A stretch of 64,000 nucleotides of DNA from Hericium rajendrae. Lineage: Eukaryota; Basidiomycota; Agaricomycetes; Russulales; Hericiaceae. The stretch is taken from assembly GCA_033439255.1 (NCBI GenBank), contig CM065878.1:4774001-4838000 (forward strand), in the 5' to 3' direction. The position numbers and the translations under genes were made by a program. Positions 44,838 to 55,800 of the stretch are shown piece after piece (position 1 is the first letter of the stretch; each line of letters opens with the position of its first letter). Under the pieces are notes generated by a model that was not told where the DNA came from, did not search any database, and worked only from the letters and a program-made list of their open reading frames with translations.

Positions 44838-46304
44838 CACTGCGGAACCCTCGGATTACTTTTTGCGAAAAAGATATGAAAAAGTGATGGTTTTTCCATA
44901 CTTTTCCGAGGCATGTGAAGTTACCTTTTTACGTAGAGAAAGGGCAGAAATTTGCAGTCGATTTCGAACTTCGACTCTAAGAATATGACCTCTTTCGAAG
45001 ACCTTTTTGACATGAAGGAGGACACGTTTTATGACACGAAAAAGATGAGCAAAAAGGATGTCATTTTTATCCGAAAAATACAGGCCAATATTTTACTAAA
45101 TGGCCCTTTCCCAGTGCCCATCCTCGTTTGCTGTCTGCATCACTGCCGGCTACACTGGAATCCCAACAGAGAGAACAGAACACGGCATGCACACAGAAGC
45201 ACGAGATGCAGAACGTGCGGGAGCGTGCGGTAGGCGACCTTGACTGGCTCGCACATGAAGCACACCGCGGGTCACTGCGACGTGCACCGGCTGCATGCTA
45301 GGCAGCGGGTAACTGAGACCTTGGATGATGAGCTTATCGGGCCTGAGGCTTGTAAGTGTCGAGGACTAGTCCATGGAAATTAGGTTAGCTTGGCAGGTGA
45401 GGAACGAGAAGATACATACAACTTGAATTGCGCACAGCGCCTTGCAGCCCATTTGCAACCCGTATAACCTGATGCACCAAGATCAGCTTCAATCAGCCAT
45501 CGCTCAGGACAGGAGGCACGTTTTCAACTCACCTCTGTTTGTTAACAGACTCACCTGAGTAGTATGTGGGCACGATCTTTCAGGCAACTATGATGTGATC
45601 CTGTCGCATGAGAGACGTTATGTCGATCAAGCAAGTACTTACCGTCCTCATCTAGAGTTAATATGTCATGATAAAGAGGACTCACGAGACGTTAAGAGCC
45701 GGCGACTACAGCCGGAGATCAAGAAATGAAAGAATAGAGATTATGAGAAATTGTCAGCACCTCACCGTGGTATGGTGTATATATGCGCGTGCACATCGTG
45801 CTTGGCGCATCAGGTTCACATTCTCTAAAGGCTCTTACGGGGTATATCTAATGTATCGACGTAGACGGACAGGAGGAGCAAGGCCGCGGGTGAGGGAGCT
45901 AAGGGTATGTGGTGGCTCAGAGAAAAGGGGCGAAGGTGACGTGTCGAGATGCGACTTAGCGTATTTCTCGTGCCCAATGGGTAGGTCCGTGCGCAGAGCT
46001 GCTTCTAGCTCTCGAAAGCAGGTTTTCAGATGATAAAAGATGCAAAGAAACTGACTTCTTCGAGGGAAAAAGTAGTCGACATAGGCAAGATTTCTCGAGC
46101 TCAGGAAAGGGCAAAAGAATCTGCCTTTTTCAGCCCGAAAAGGTCTCAAGGAGGCGCTGGCTCGCCGACGTCGACGCCACATCCCTCTTCACAACTTCGC
46201 AATCGAAAAAGTATCGAAAAATAGTGCCTGCAGGTCGGGAAAGGTGGAAGAACTCGACTCTTTCGTACCTTTTTCTCAAAAAATAATCTGAGGGTTCCGC
46301 AGTG
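44838..46304. mobile_element. CACTA-like non-autonomous element
   Basis: A 1467-bp element starts CACTGCGGAACCCTC and ends with its complement GAGGGTTCCGCAGTG, flanked by the 3-bp duplication ATT (44835-44837, 46305-46307). Terminal CACTG and a 3-bp duplication fit the CACTA/CMC superfamily. Subterminal GAAAAAG..CTTTTTC words recur at both ends. The interior has only short frames; it may hold a captured fragment but I cannot name one. Confidence 0.75.
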
Positions 46305-46756
46305 ATTGACTGGCACGTTCGATGTCCTCATCTTCCGTTCTTGATCTGCGTTAGCTCGTTTTGCGCCAGGACCCCCGACAAGCCACCCAAAGGTTCGAGC
46401 CGGGTGCGTTAACCAAACGGCGCGTAGCGCCGGAGCTCTGTGGAAATGGCGGTAACAGAGGGCCCAAATTTGGCCCAATCTCTATGTTTTGATGCGTATA
46501 CCGGCCAGCATCGGCCGAAGGTCCATTCCGCTGCGCGGTAACAGGCGGTAACCATGAGCACCCCACGGCGGCAGCCGTACCAAATTTTTTTTACATGTAC
46601 TCTACTTCTTTGGGTTGTTTCAGTCGAAAACATATATTTTTGTCAGATACCAGTACTTTGTAAGAATGCCCAAAGGCTATCGTGCCATCTGATCCCAACA
46701 TTTTGGGCCATCATTCCCTCACCGAGTGATACTTCTCCGACTTCTCTTCGACAAGA
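46305..46756. other. Upstream region of the Ulp1-like gene
   Basis: No gene. GCGGTAAC occurs three times (46449, 46536, 46547). One stretch near 46391 looks like a tRNA B box but has no tRNA fold around it. Confidence 0.4.
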
Positions 46757-48652
46757 ATGGATCGTATTCAACTAGACGACACGGACGATGAAGAAGAATT
46801 TGTCAGAGATGACTGGATCGGACAAGGACGTACCATTCCTTCCAAACCCAATATACCAGTTGGTCTGGACAGATACCTGAAGATGATATCAGCAATCCCC
46901 GTAGACATACAGGCCCAGTATATCCCCAACGGCAATCTCAATGTTCGAGAATTCCTCACTGTACGTGTCCCGAAGCAAGACGCACACTTGGTTTCAGTCC
47001 AAGCGGACCTCATCTTCTCGAAAGACTGCCCGAATCTGTCAGTATCATGTCTTCGGGAGCGGAGCATACCCAGTCGCACCTTTATCCAGGATGCCATCGC
47101 AGCAATTCCCCAGGCAATTCTAGATGAAGCCGCTTCAATTATAGATCCACGCTACAAGGGTGGACGCATACCAGTATGGGTGATATCCTTTTGGGATGCA
47201 GTGCAGATGGTCCTTGACAAGCAGAAACTCTGGCGAGGGGCATTGGATTGGCTTGGCCATATAGAGCTGACAGCTTTGCGCTCATTGCAAGCGGCACTCG
47301 AAGACACGCAGCATGTCTTAGGCCGTCTTGCTTGGGACGCGCCGACAACAGTGTTGGAATCGCTTACGAGGACCTCTGAGTTCGCGCGGCTCCTGGGCTC
47401 AAAGATGATCAGCACGACGTTAGTCGGCATGATGACAAGCTGGGTGGTAGAGGAGGTGGAGAGGCACGACGTACTTCGGGCGCGATTCAAGATACGCGGG
47501 CTCGAGTTTTCATCGAAGCTACTCGAGTACTATCAGAGCCACTCCATGGATTCAGATTCCCCCCGTTTCATACAACGGCTCGAGGCCGTATTGCGCAAGA
47601 AGGAAATATGCTTACTGTTTCCTGTCTATCTCAAAGAAGCTCGTCACTTTGTAGTCTTCCAAGTCGATTCTGAAGAGCACACATTGTCGTATGGTCAGTC
47701 TTATGGTCAATAATTACAATGGATATCAACTGACCAACTAGCATGTATAGGTGATAGCTTATACCACCAAGGTTTCCGGCTTCCGCGCAACGTGCGGCGC
47801 ATATTCGACAAGTGGTTAGCAGCTAAGGTCGGCGCGTACCAATGGCTCGGGTGTACTCTGCCCTCCGGTGATCAACTCGATGGTGTCTCTTGCGGCATAT
47901 GCAGCGCAAACATGATTGCGCATGCGGCTTTGGGTGAGGAGCTATGGGAGGTCGAAAATCAGACAGTCGAACGTCTACGCTGGTTCGTGCGTATCGCCAA
48001 GTGCCAGTTGGAAGACAGAGACGTACGTTATCTTCCGTGATCACGTATGTGAAAGCCTTAATTGACTTGGCCGTAGGATGCATTGCTTGCGTCTGGTGAG
48101 CCCTCGAATCCTGAGCCAATGCCAGAAGACCTGGCGCCGCCTGTACCGAGCTTGCCAGAGGATCCCGCGCTGCCTGCGCCGAGCTTGCTGGAGGATCTCA
48201 CGCTGCCAGCGCCGAGCTCGCCAGAGGATCCCGTATCGCCTGCGTCGACCTTCCTAGAGGATCCCGCGCTGCTTGCGCCGAGCTCACCAGTGGATTCCGT
48301 GATGCCTGCTCCAAGCTTGTCAGAGGATACTGCACTGCCTGTGCCGAGCTTGCCACATGGAATGGAGCAGCTGCTCAACTCACCCCACGTACCTGCAATT
48401 GATACTAGTGAGTATCAGTACCGCACACCAGACGACCAAATGAGCATACCTCAAACGTCGCACACCCAATCGCCAAGTCCAAAGGATGACAATTTCATTC
48501 GCCCAGATGGCGCCACTTTGTTCGACGACTGTTCGTCGCCCGAGCTGCCCTACGCTTCTCCTCTTGAGCGGCGCATTACCTTGCTAGCCAAGGTTTCTCC
48601 CACCACCGAAATGAAGCCTCCATCAACCTTTCTCGTACATATGTACAAATAG
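46757..48652 (+). CDS. Ulp1-like (C48) cysteine protease with proline-rich repeat tail
   Basis: Three exons (46757-47693, 47751-48022, 48077-48652) give about 594 residues. The first 290 residues have an acidic start (D-D-T-D-D-E-E-E-F) and no recognised domain. The protease core spans about 285-385: catalytic His in A-R-H-F-V-V-F, Asp/Asn region in T-L-S-Y-G-D-S-L, and the Q-L-D-G-V-S-C-G-I box with the nucleophile Cys. Ulp1 proteases cleave SUMO-like tags. The tail (48120-48365) is a tandem of about seven 13-residue units built on P-E-D-P-A-L-P-A-P-S. Ulp1 genes of this type often travel with DNA transposons in fungi. Nearby mobile genes suggest that origin, but no terminal repeats were found. 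Confidence 0.7.
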
Positions 48653-49851
48653 TGACATCGTCACACTACATGTGACATTTGGGTGATGCACACCTACAAC
48701 TCTCAAACAACACGAAAACTAGCTTTTGAGCTCATGAAGCACCACTTACTGCTTCAATAGAATGCTATTGCAAGTTATAGGCCTTAGTACGAGCCGACGG
48801 TTGAGATACAGCAGAAGTGTGACGAGTCACTGTCACTGAGCGGTCGGTAACACAACAGTGACTTGTTTGTCACTGTCCGACGCGCACGCTTTCCGTGATA
48901 CCGACGCGCACGCTTTCCGTGATGCCGACGCGCACACTTTCCGTGATGAGTATGAGACAATGAATTGTATTTGAACCAGACATGTAAAGACATTAAGGTA
49001 TGCGCAACAAGTGCACTGAAGACAAAAATGACAAGGTTTCGGTGGCAGCTTGCATGGCGCGGATGTCATGAACATATAGAGCATGAAGAACTGCCGGAAT
49101 TTTAAAATACATATAACAGATATAATGACAGCACGTACCACGAACAGACACGGCTCGCAACACGAAGACAGAACCACCAGAAACATGGGCAGCCGAGATG
49201 TGAATGAGATGCGTAAAGTTGCAGATGGCGGCATCGCAAGCATGGATACAGGCCGCAAAGCCGGAAGTCACATAAGGAGCCAATACAGGCTGCATCCAAA
49301 GAAAGTATCTCGGGCCATAAAAATGGGCTCCGCGGATGAGTTCGACACGCCTCATGTACATGGCGAAGAGTTGGTCAGGAAGATGCAGAGGTACGCGCAC
49401 TATTCGATACAAAGCATCAGAGGTAGTTGGCAATGAAAAGCGAGGACTGACGGATTATCGGTCGCTTCTGCACATGGCGACGGGCCGCAGAGGCATTCCA
49501 ACAAGTGTTGTACCCGCACTGTGGTCTGCAAGGCGGGGCTGTCCGCTGAATATAAGCCGTGACATAGCCTATGATTTCATCTAAAATAACCAATGAATAT
49601 GATACTCACGGGAAATAGTCGATATCTACCTTGGCCGACACGCGGGAATGGGCAAATGTCCTGCATTAGGAGGCACGGCATGGGCCTCAATTCCATTGTC
49701 CAACATGCCGACGGTCGAGGAATGGGATGGTGTGACTGAAGTCATCGGATTTGTGACCAGTCACAATGTCAGCTCTTCGAGCTGTAAACATTCAGCAGCT
49801 CCCCGTCGCCCACTATGTGTGCAGCATGTAGCCTCGCCTCGTCCGCAACAA
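48653..49851. other. Helitron 3' flank, no supported gene
   Basis: Downstream of the Helitron gene on the minus strand. A 24-bp tandem (CGACGCGCACGCTTTCCGTG, three copies, 48878-48950) is present. A possible two-exon frame on the minus strand (about 49757 to 49434, M-T-S-V-T-P-S-H ... F-I-A-N-Y-L) is too short to trust. The Helitron CTRR end should lie here but could not be placed with confidence. Confidence 0.4.
48878..48950 (+). repeat. 24-bp tandem repeat, three copies
   Basis: Units of CGACGCGCACGCTTTCCGTG plus four bases repeat three times with single changes. Confidence 0.75.
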
Positions 49852-52800
49852 TTATGATCCACCTTCGTTGTCATTACTATCTACGTGCTTTATCTTATCC
49901 CACCACTTATTTGTCTTCCCGTCCGATTCCAGCAATCTATCGTCCTCCTGCATAAGATGCTCGTTATGTGAACTGAGAAATGTCGCGTCGTTGAAATCAC
50001 GCAGAAGACGGATGCTTTGACGACCAGAACTTCGCGACAGGGCAACATACAAATTGAAGAGGTCCAGTTTTCCTGACGGCGGGGATGCGATATCTACGAC
50101 AACGTAGGGGATTGTTTGACCTTGAGAACGGTAATCGGTGAAGGCATACGAGGCTGTCATAGGGAATTGTCGGCGACGAACACGACGCGCGACATTCTTT
50201 GCCGTCTTGGTATTGACTTTGATTTGGAACGTACGAGATGCGGGCTCAATAGGTATGACAGATCCCTCCAATCCTTCCAGCTGTGTTGCACGTGTTCGCT
50301 GCATTTTGACGAGAATATAGCAGGGCAGATACCGGAGTTCTATGATCTCCCCATCTTTCGCAGGTGCGATAGGCTCCTCGGGATGGAGAATGATGTCAAC
50401 GATCTCCCCTCTTGCGCCGTTTGTTAGATCAAGGTCTGTCTCTACGTTCGTCGTGACCATGACTCTCATTCCGACAGCAAATTCCACTCGATCAGGTAAA
50501 TCATTACGCCGATTTCGTCGTTTGCCTGTCGTGTGTGCATGCCGACTTGCGACCGCGTAGCGTTCGACCAATGTCAATGGGCGATATGACCGATCATTGA
50601 CCATATCTTCTGCATTGCAAATGTACAGTCGCCTTCCTGATTCCCGGCAATGCTTGCGAAGTGCATAATCGTTCCAATGCCGTCGCACCGCATGTCGTGG
50701 AGTAACCAGGCTTGCATCCTTCCATGGAGATGTCGAGAAGTCTGTAGGAGGGCAGGATGGATTCGAGATGATGAGCTGCCGCAACATGTCGATGTCGTCC
50801 TGTTGTACACAGCCATGCCGTAAGTTCTTCAGAAATTTGAGCCAAACTTGGTCTGTGACGCGCATTTGCTGTTTCAAGATGACAACATCTTCAAACTCTT
50901 CATAAATGGTGCGTCCAACCTGAGAATCGATTGAGTCTTTCGCAGGATTGGCTGGCCAGTATAGCGCCTCGCTAGGACCAACTGCGACGGGCGGGAACTG
51001 ATGGAAGTCGCCACAGAGGATGATGCTAATACCGCCAAAGGATCGCGCTGCATTCGAGTCTCCAGGTTGTTGTTTCCCAATACCAATATTCCGGGACAGT
51101 TGTGCGAGAAAGCTCTTCGCCAGCATAGAGCACTCATCGAGGACGAGGTATTCATAACGCTCCCAGAATTGGCTGAGCTTTGCTTTGGTTTCATCGCTGA
51201 GTGCACGGCCTGATTGTGAAATCATTCCGATTGTGTGCGTTGTCTTGCCATCAATCAGCGATGCTGCGACTCCGGTGTATGCTACTTTCAAAAGCTTGTC
51301 GGCTACTCCATGCTCAGCGAAGTATTCTGTCACAGTCTGAATAACCTTGGATTTCCCAGTCCCACCTTCGCCATGGATCAGCAAGCGCAGAGGTGGAGGT
51401 GTATTTCCGGCGAGCGACTCCTGTAGGTGCCAGGTGATGATATCGTATGCGCGTCTCTGATCAACCTTCAGAGCAGACGGTGCCGCTGCGACTAGTGCGT
51501 CCTCGACTTGCTCACAGTCCATGTAGGTGGTAGATGGACCAGACTTGGGAGCACGGCCACGACGTTTCTTCAAACGAGATACACCAGGGTTTGAACCCGA
51601 TTGTGCAGTGTTCTCATTCCCAGGAGGAGGCAAAGGCACATCATCACGGGCGTTCTGCCGTTGAACATCAGCGTCCATATGCGCTTTCCAGGAGGCAAGC
51701 TGACGAAACTCGTCTGCACCAGCTATTGAAACCGCGGTCTGCTGCACTTGCCAAGAGTCATCATCATGGCGTGCGAAGATACCTGCACCTTTTGCATATT
51801 CAACAGCAATACGAGCATGATTCTCCTCTCGTGGGGCATTCTGTGAAGCGAGCAGTTCTGCAAGGCCTGCTTCGGTGAACATTGGTGCTGTCTCTGAAGC
51901 TGGAAATCCATCTTCAGGAAGGTCAAGATCATCCTCCGCATTATCTGGCTGAGACTGGTGTGTCACTGGGCCATCCTCTGCTTCGTGCGATTGACGAGCT
52001 CGAACTGCCGCTGACTGGCATTCGTGGAAGTACTGTATCCCGCTAAGCATACGCCGGATGTCCGCAGGAGCATCATCGATAAAGCAATCAAAGGCTGTCT
52101 TCCACGTTTCATCAGGAGCTTTGAGATCAGTCTCGAGATTGCGCCACAGCTTAAAGAGCACGAGCATACAAGCATGATAAAAGGATGATATCTCTGGATC
52201 ATCGCTACGAGGAAGCCATCGTCCGATGAGGTTGGGTAGTGTGTTATGACCAGAACTACGGACGACGCGAACAACCGTCTCATGCCGTGGATGCTGAGGA
52301 CGATAATGAGCTCGCTCGTTGAGAGGTCGTCCTGGCCTGCGAGCACGATCATCATGTTCATCGTGTTCACCCTGTCCAGCAGTTTGATTGGCCTGTTTAT
52401 TCTTTGAGCGAGGAGAGATGTCGCGTTCGTACGTGTTGACAAAGAAATCAATCAAGTGGAAGTCTCCGAGCTCATCGCCGCGGAATCGATAGTCAGTGAC
52501 TTGGCACTTCGTATACAGACGTCCTGTCGAGTCGGTATCTAAGGTCACGACCTCATTTTCCTCCTATGCCAGACGATGAGCAAGCTACTTTTGATCATGG
52601 AATGCAGCATGTACTTGCCTCTGCTTCCTGTGATTCGTTGGCTTCCTCGGTTGAGGGCGCAGGCTCTTCGGGCTCGTCAGGAGTCGTTGGCGGTGGCGGA
52701 ACAATTTGATCTCTGGATGCTCTAGCAGACCCAAACATGTTAGCGCATAGCTACACTTCATGAACGCAGATATAGACTTACAAGGGGGCTGACTTCAAGT

Positions 52801-55800
52801 CGGGATGTGCATATAATAGCGCCCTCACAAATGATGACCAGTAAATTGGAGTGTAATGGTGAGAACGAAAAGTGTCTCCCCAGCCCATTAGATACGACAT
52901 GACCATTGGTGCAGCGAGCTCTTGTTCCCGATTGACGGTGGAAAGAACACGGATAAGGAGCTTACGTTGCATGTCTTGAAGCGAATCCCGATAGTCTGAT
53001 CGTTCAAGGTGAAATGCATAGCCTTTTGCCATTGCAGCAGACATGTTGTGATTTTTGTTCTGTTTCTTCGCGGCATACCCAGTCACGTAAAATGTAACAT
53101 TCTTCGTGTCTCCTCCATTGGTCATGAGTTTGATGTCGTTGTTGCACCGGGCGTTAACAGCAATCGCGGCGTTCCAACCATTCACATACTCGTATCGGCG
53201 CTTGGCACCCCAGTTGCCTTGCTCATCGACGAAGTCCTCTTCTACACGGTCAAAAGGCGCTCCTCTCTTGCACCGATAACCACCTTTGCCATCAGGAATC
53301 AAGCAGCGTCGAATCTCGCAGGTATGAACTTGCTTAGCTCTTGCTACTTTCACTTCGAAATCTGCAACCCGCTTCGCATAGTCCGGTGTACCAGGCGGTG
53401 GAGGCCTTGAATAGCCAACCTCAACGTCATTCGGTGTATTTCTAACCTCCTCAGCCGAGCCAAGGCCGGGTGCGTATGCGTGTATGTTGGCCTGTATAAA
53501 AGCAACGACCCGCTGACGAAATTCCTCCGTCTTCAACAACGCCGGGATCTCGTCGGAGGATGGGGCGCCTTGCAGCCAGACGAGCATGTGGAGATGTAAC
53601 GTGCCACGGCCTTGAGATTCAACAGTCCCGAAGTATGCCGACACCTTGCCAAAGATGCCTTTTCCACCGACAACCCGACCACCTCCAGTAACCTGCACTT
53701 GGAAAAGAGTCTCGAGGATGACGGTGACCATAAAGTGGAAGAACTTTGCCGCGGCATATGGGTCATTTGCGATATTGTGGGCGCGCTGTGTCTTGTCTGG
53801 TCCCATCGTCGCTAAGAAATTGTCCATATCAATCTTCTCGCCTGCGAATATTTGAACAATGGGGTCATGGAGATCGCATGGGTTAATCGTGATCCACAAG
53901 GCAGGTGGACCCTTCGCAATCGCAGTGGACCAGATCTGACTTCGCAAGCTGTAGCGGGACTGGTCAGATCCCATTACACGGCCACCTGTCGCATGAAGAT
54001 GTTTGCGTAGAAGGCGAACAGCAGGGTCCGAGATAGGTTTTCCTTCTTCCTCCTCCCGAACTGCCTGCTGAAGTTTCTCCTTCGTAATGGTTAATAGAAT
54101 GCGAGCATCAGAGGTAAATGTCTTGCGGCGCATCTGGATCCGAGCTGAGTTGAGACACTGACGACGCTGTTCGATGCCGAAGCACACGTATGGGTACGTT
54201 TCGTGACAGCGAAAGCGGCGATCGTGGTATTGCAGCGTCCATCGGATGTGTTCAACAAACGACACGGACACTGGACGATCAGCCTCAAGTCCACCGCGGC
54301 CATACGGGAATAGATACGGGAAGGCCTTCTCGAAAAAGTTGGGACGATTTGGATCATACGGTCTCTCTTCTCCTTTTCTGGGTCATCCAAAGTCACTGAC
54401 AGGATTCTTCCCATGTCGCACAGCATATCCACCCTCGGCGCCCTGCTCCCATAGGTTTGACAAACCATAAAGCATCAGCTCACTTGCCGTCACGTTGGTC
54501 AAGTCCGTATCAACCGTGCCAGAAACTTGCAACGGGATGACGTCCGGTTGTTCAGATTCAGGATCAGATCCTGAGAATAGGTTTCGGTTAAGTACAGGTA
54601 CAATTATATGCTGGTATGAGCACGATAAACTTACCTTGTGCTGCAGAATCTTTCACACCTTCGTCATATTCTCCATCCGCATCGTCTCGTGGAACATATC
54701 CCTCGCTCTCCTGATCGACTATGCCGCTGTCTGTAGAGTGACGAACATTAGACAGTATCTCGTCAGGTACGTCGTCGACCGGCAACTCCTCGATCCGCGC
54801 ATTGCTGATTTCGATGTTCCCGTAATACTTGGGATTGTTGTGCTTTAGCCAGCGCAAAGCGTCAAGAACGACCATTCGTCTAACACGAAATGTGGAAAAG
54901 AGTGCTGCTTTTGAGAGAGATCCAAGGCCAACGAAGGTGACAGAAATCAACGACGCCAAGATTGCTGCTGGTCGTGGCATGAGATTCCCTTGAGTCATGT
55001 CCGCAATGCCCTCTATGCATCAGGAAAAACCGGAGTTTCACTAAATCAGATGATGTGCCTATAGAAGCATTGATGTGCCTATAGAAGCACTGATGTAGAT
55101 ATAGAAGCACTGATGGTAGCTACTGGTGTTTTCCGGCTGATCCTGTAGCTCTTCTATTACATACTGTATGACTGCATTCAGGTCCCATAGCTTGTCTTGT
55201 CCTACCATAGTCTCCTGTAGTTTTCTGTAGTGACACTGTCTTTTTAATCCATTATATTGCTCAAAAGTCTTTCAAAAGTGATGTGAGGCTTGTATTTCAT
55301 CATATGATCTGCCAGTTTTGATTACTAATGTGCTATCACCACTAGTAACATGTTACGCACACATATGTGCCTCTAAGCAAGTCCTGCTCATACTGTGTGT
55401 CTGCATTTTTTTGCGGTTCCAAGGCAAGCAGGAAATAACTCAGAACAAATGTGAGTGTATTAAAATACTCTTGACTAACACTTTTCAACAAGTCTAGGAT
55501 AACACCCTTGCATAGACGACTTCAAGTTTCAAAAGGTATGTGTGGCTGACGCTTTGACACCATAGATTTTGATGTTATGCACCAAGCACTGCACCGATTT
55601 GCATGTATGTACATGCGTTCGAAAGCTACTGATTGCCGCTTTCTGGAACACCAGAAATGTTGCCGGTGCGTTCACTCGTTGTAAAGATAACCTCAAAACA
55701 TGTTCTTGCTGACAGTTTCAGAGATTCTGTTGTAGTGCCTCGAGTTTTTCACCCATCAGGGCGCACGATAACTCGTTCGAAAGCTCTTGATGAGCTCCTT

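Noticed and set aside
46380-46410. tRNA-like B box (GGTTCGAGCC)
   Set aside because: No T-arm pairing around it and no matching A box or acceptor stem upstream.
48784-49433. Cys/His-rich minus-strand frames downstream of the Helitron
   Set aside because: Overlapping frames without consistent splice sites; partly created by the 24-bp tandem. At most a weak two-exon candidate near 49434-49757.
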